Positions 63,538-64,000 of a stretch of DNA of 64,000 bases are shown in pieces. This DNA is from Vigna angularis (lineage: Eukaryota > Streptophyta > Magnoliopsida > Fabales > Fabaceae), in assembly GCF_016808095.1 (NCBI RefSeq), contig NC_068971.1:17844501-17908500 (forward strand). Reading direction: 5' to 3'. A model generated the notes under the pieces. The model saw only the letters and a list, made by a program, of their open reading frames with translations, was not told the DNA's origin and ran no database searches. How positions within the stretch are numbered: the first letter of the stretch is position 1; each line of letters opens with the position of its first letter. Position numbers and translations under genes: made by a program.

Positions 63538-64000
63538 ATGGCATCCTCTTCAGGAAAAAGATTGAAAACCATGGCAACCAAGAGAAAGGAAAAGGAACCA
63601 GAACAGCCCCATTCTAGTAGGTTCCTGTCTCAGAAACATGAAAAGCACTTCAAGATGGTGCAAGACAGGAGACTCCTTATGGAGAGAAAAGTTGGAATGA
63701 TACCTAACTTTGCTCCTCAATTTGGGGAGCAATTGTTAGGGAATGACTGGGGAAAGCTAGCCACATATCCTGCACCTGCTAACATAGTTATGGTAAAAGA
63801 ATTCTACACTAATGCAAAGAAGATTGGTGATTATCTAGTTGAAAATTATTTGGGCTATGTCAGAGGCCATGCTATCAGGTATGATCATGATTCTATAAAT
63901 AACTTCCTGGATACTGTGTGGGCTGGTGAGCAGTGCCAGTTTGCTCTTTGCATGGAGGAAGGGGCTGATTTTGAGGATGTAGAGAGAGTACTATGTATAC
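63538..64000 (+). CDS. Env-position ORF of element E, partial at the window edge
   Basis: ATG 63538 opens 154 codons without a stop to the end of the window. The protein is about 95% like the H copy by eye (MASSSGKRLKTMATKRK, then KVGMIPNFAPQFGEQLL, VKEFYTNAKKIGDY, YVRGHAIRYDHDSINNFLDTVWAGEQCQFALCMEEGADFEDVERVLC). Same PF20167-like domain at the env position of Athila-type elements. Basic N-terminus, no signal peptide. The start is fixed by the splice acceptor 2 bases upstream and by its identity in H and G. Molecular function unknown. Confidence 0.85.
   Translation, partial: MASSSGKRLKTMATKRKEKEPEQPHSSRFLSQKHEKHFKMVQDRRLLMERKVGMIPNFAPQFGEQLLGNDWGKLATYPAPANIVMVKEFYTNAKKIGDYLVENYLGYVRGHAIRYDHDSINNFLDTVWAGEQCQFALCMEEGADFEDVERVLCI

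Larger units (their letters stand above)
40401..64000 (+). mobile_element. Athila-type element E, gag-protease only, broken by two insertions
   Basis: Parts on the plus strand: LTR (40401-41719), PBS, gag, protease ORF, copia insertion (44142-48771), end of protease ORF, module, stem-loop array, module, insertion of H (49530-62875), then promoter-like region, apparent intron and the env-position ORF to the window edge. The join at H is proven by the target duplication GGACC on both sides. RT, RNase H and integrase are absent with no visible break, so E is a non-autonomous form. Its 3' LTR lies beyond the window. Confidence 0.88.

Noticed and set aside
63538..64000. Calling the env-position ORF an envelope glycoprotein
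   Set aside because: No signal peptide, transmembrane helix or glycoprotein pattern is visible here or in the full-length H copy; only the position matches.

Overview
This window looks like repeat-dense heterochromatin of a dicot plant nuclear genome, most likely a legume (Vigna, Phaseolus or soybean-like; this is inference from the style of the elements, not from a host marker gene). Almost every base belongs to transposable elements, many nested in one another. I see no intact host gene, no tRNA or rRNA gene, no CRISPR and nothing bacterial. Most retrotransposon sequence belongs to one Ty3/gypsy family of the Athila/Calypso type. It has LTRs of about 1.3 kb that start TGATAAC, a primer site matching the 3' end of tRNA-Asp, and a polypurine tract read as TAAGTTTGGGGTTG.

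Layout. 1-2873: minus-strand remains of two gypsy elements, the first (LTR, primer site, broken gag) inserted in the gag of the second. 2874-14855: an Athila-type element on the plus strand (element A) with two equal 1301-bp LTRs, a gag, and one open pol reading frame (protease, RT, RNase H, integrase). A single TAG separates gag from pol. A 2.7-kb solo LTR with a perfect 5-bp target duplication sits in its 3' region. Behind the 3' LTR of A is a second primer site, then a junction to an LTR fragment (14924-19011) that itself carries another solo LTR (15699-18253, target duplication CCATT). 19012-22905: a broken host-type ELM2/SANT gene, split inside its coding sequence by a 3.1-kb Mutator-like element with a 9-bp target duplication. 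That element carries a DUF674 gene piece (Pack-MULE) and an Athila solo LTR. 22946-about 31.9 kb: a CACTA element with a degenerate TNP2 transposase, holding a second CACTA-like element (26016-30841). A third related end starts at 31894. 32.2-40.4 kb: degenerate non-coding repeats and an LTR (36219-37029) primed by tRNA-iMet.

40401-64000 is a Russian-doll nest. Element E (plus; gag and protease but no RT or integrase) is broken by a gag-only copia element (44142-48771, minus) and by element H (49530-62875, minus, target duplication GGACC). H has its 5' LTR broken by element G (56735-62678, plus). E resumes at 62881 and runs off the right edge inside an env-position ORF of the 'putative plant transposon protein' type.

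The Athila-type copies divide the gene set. A has pol but no env-position ORF. E has gag-protease and the env-position ORF but no polymerase. H and G have a lysine-rich ORF in place of gag-pol, and H also keeps the env-position ORF. This looks like an autonomous/non-autonomous family sharing cis signals. The most interesting signals are non-coding. (1) An array of four or five stem-loops with changing but always complementary stems and a constant TACTGA-type loop. (2) A 50-nt two-hairpin module flanking that array. (3) 18-bp units built on the palindrome CCGCT(C/G)AGCGG upstream of the LTR TATA box and again before the env-position ORF, followed there by an apparent intron. All similarity statements are by eye; no alignment or database search was run.
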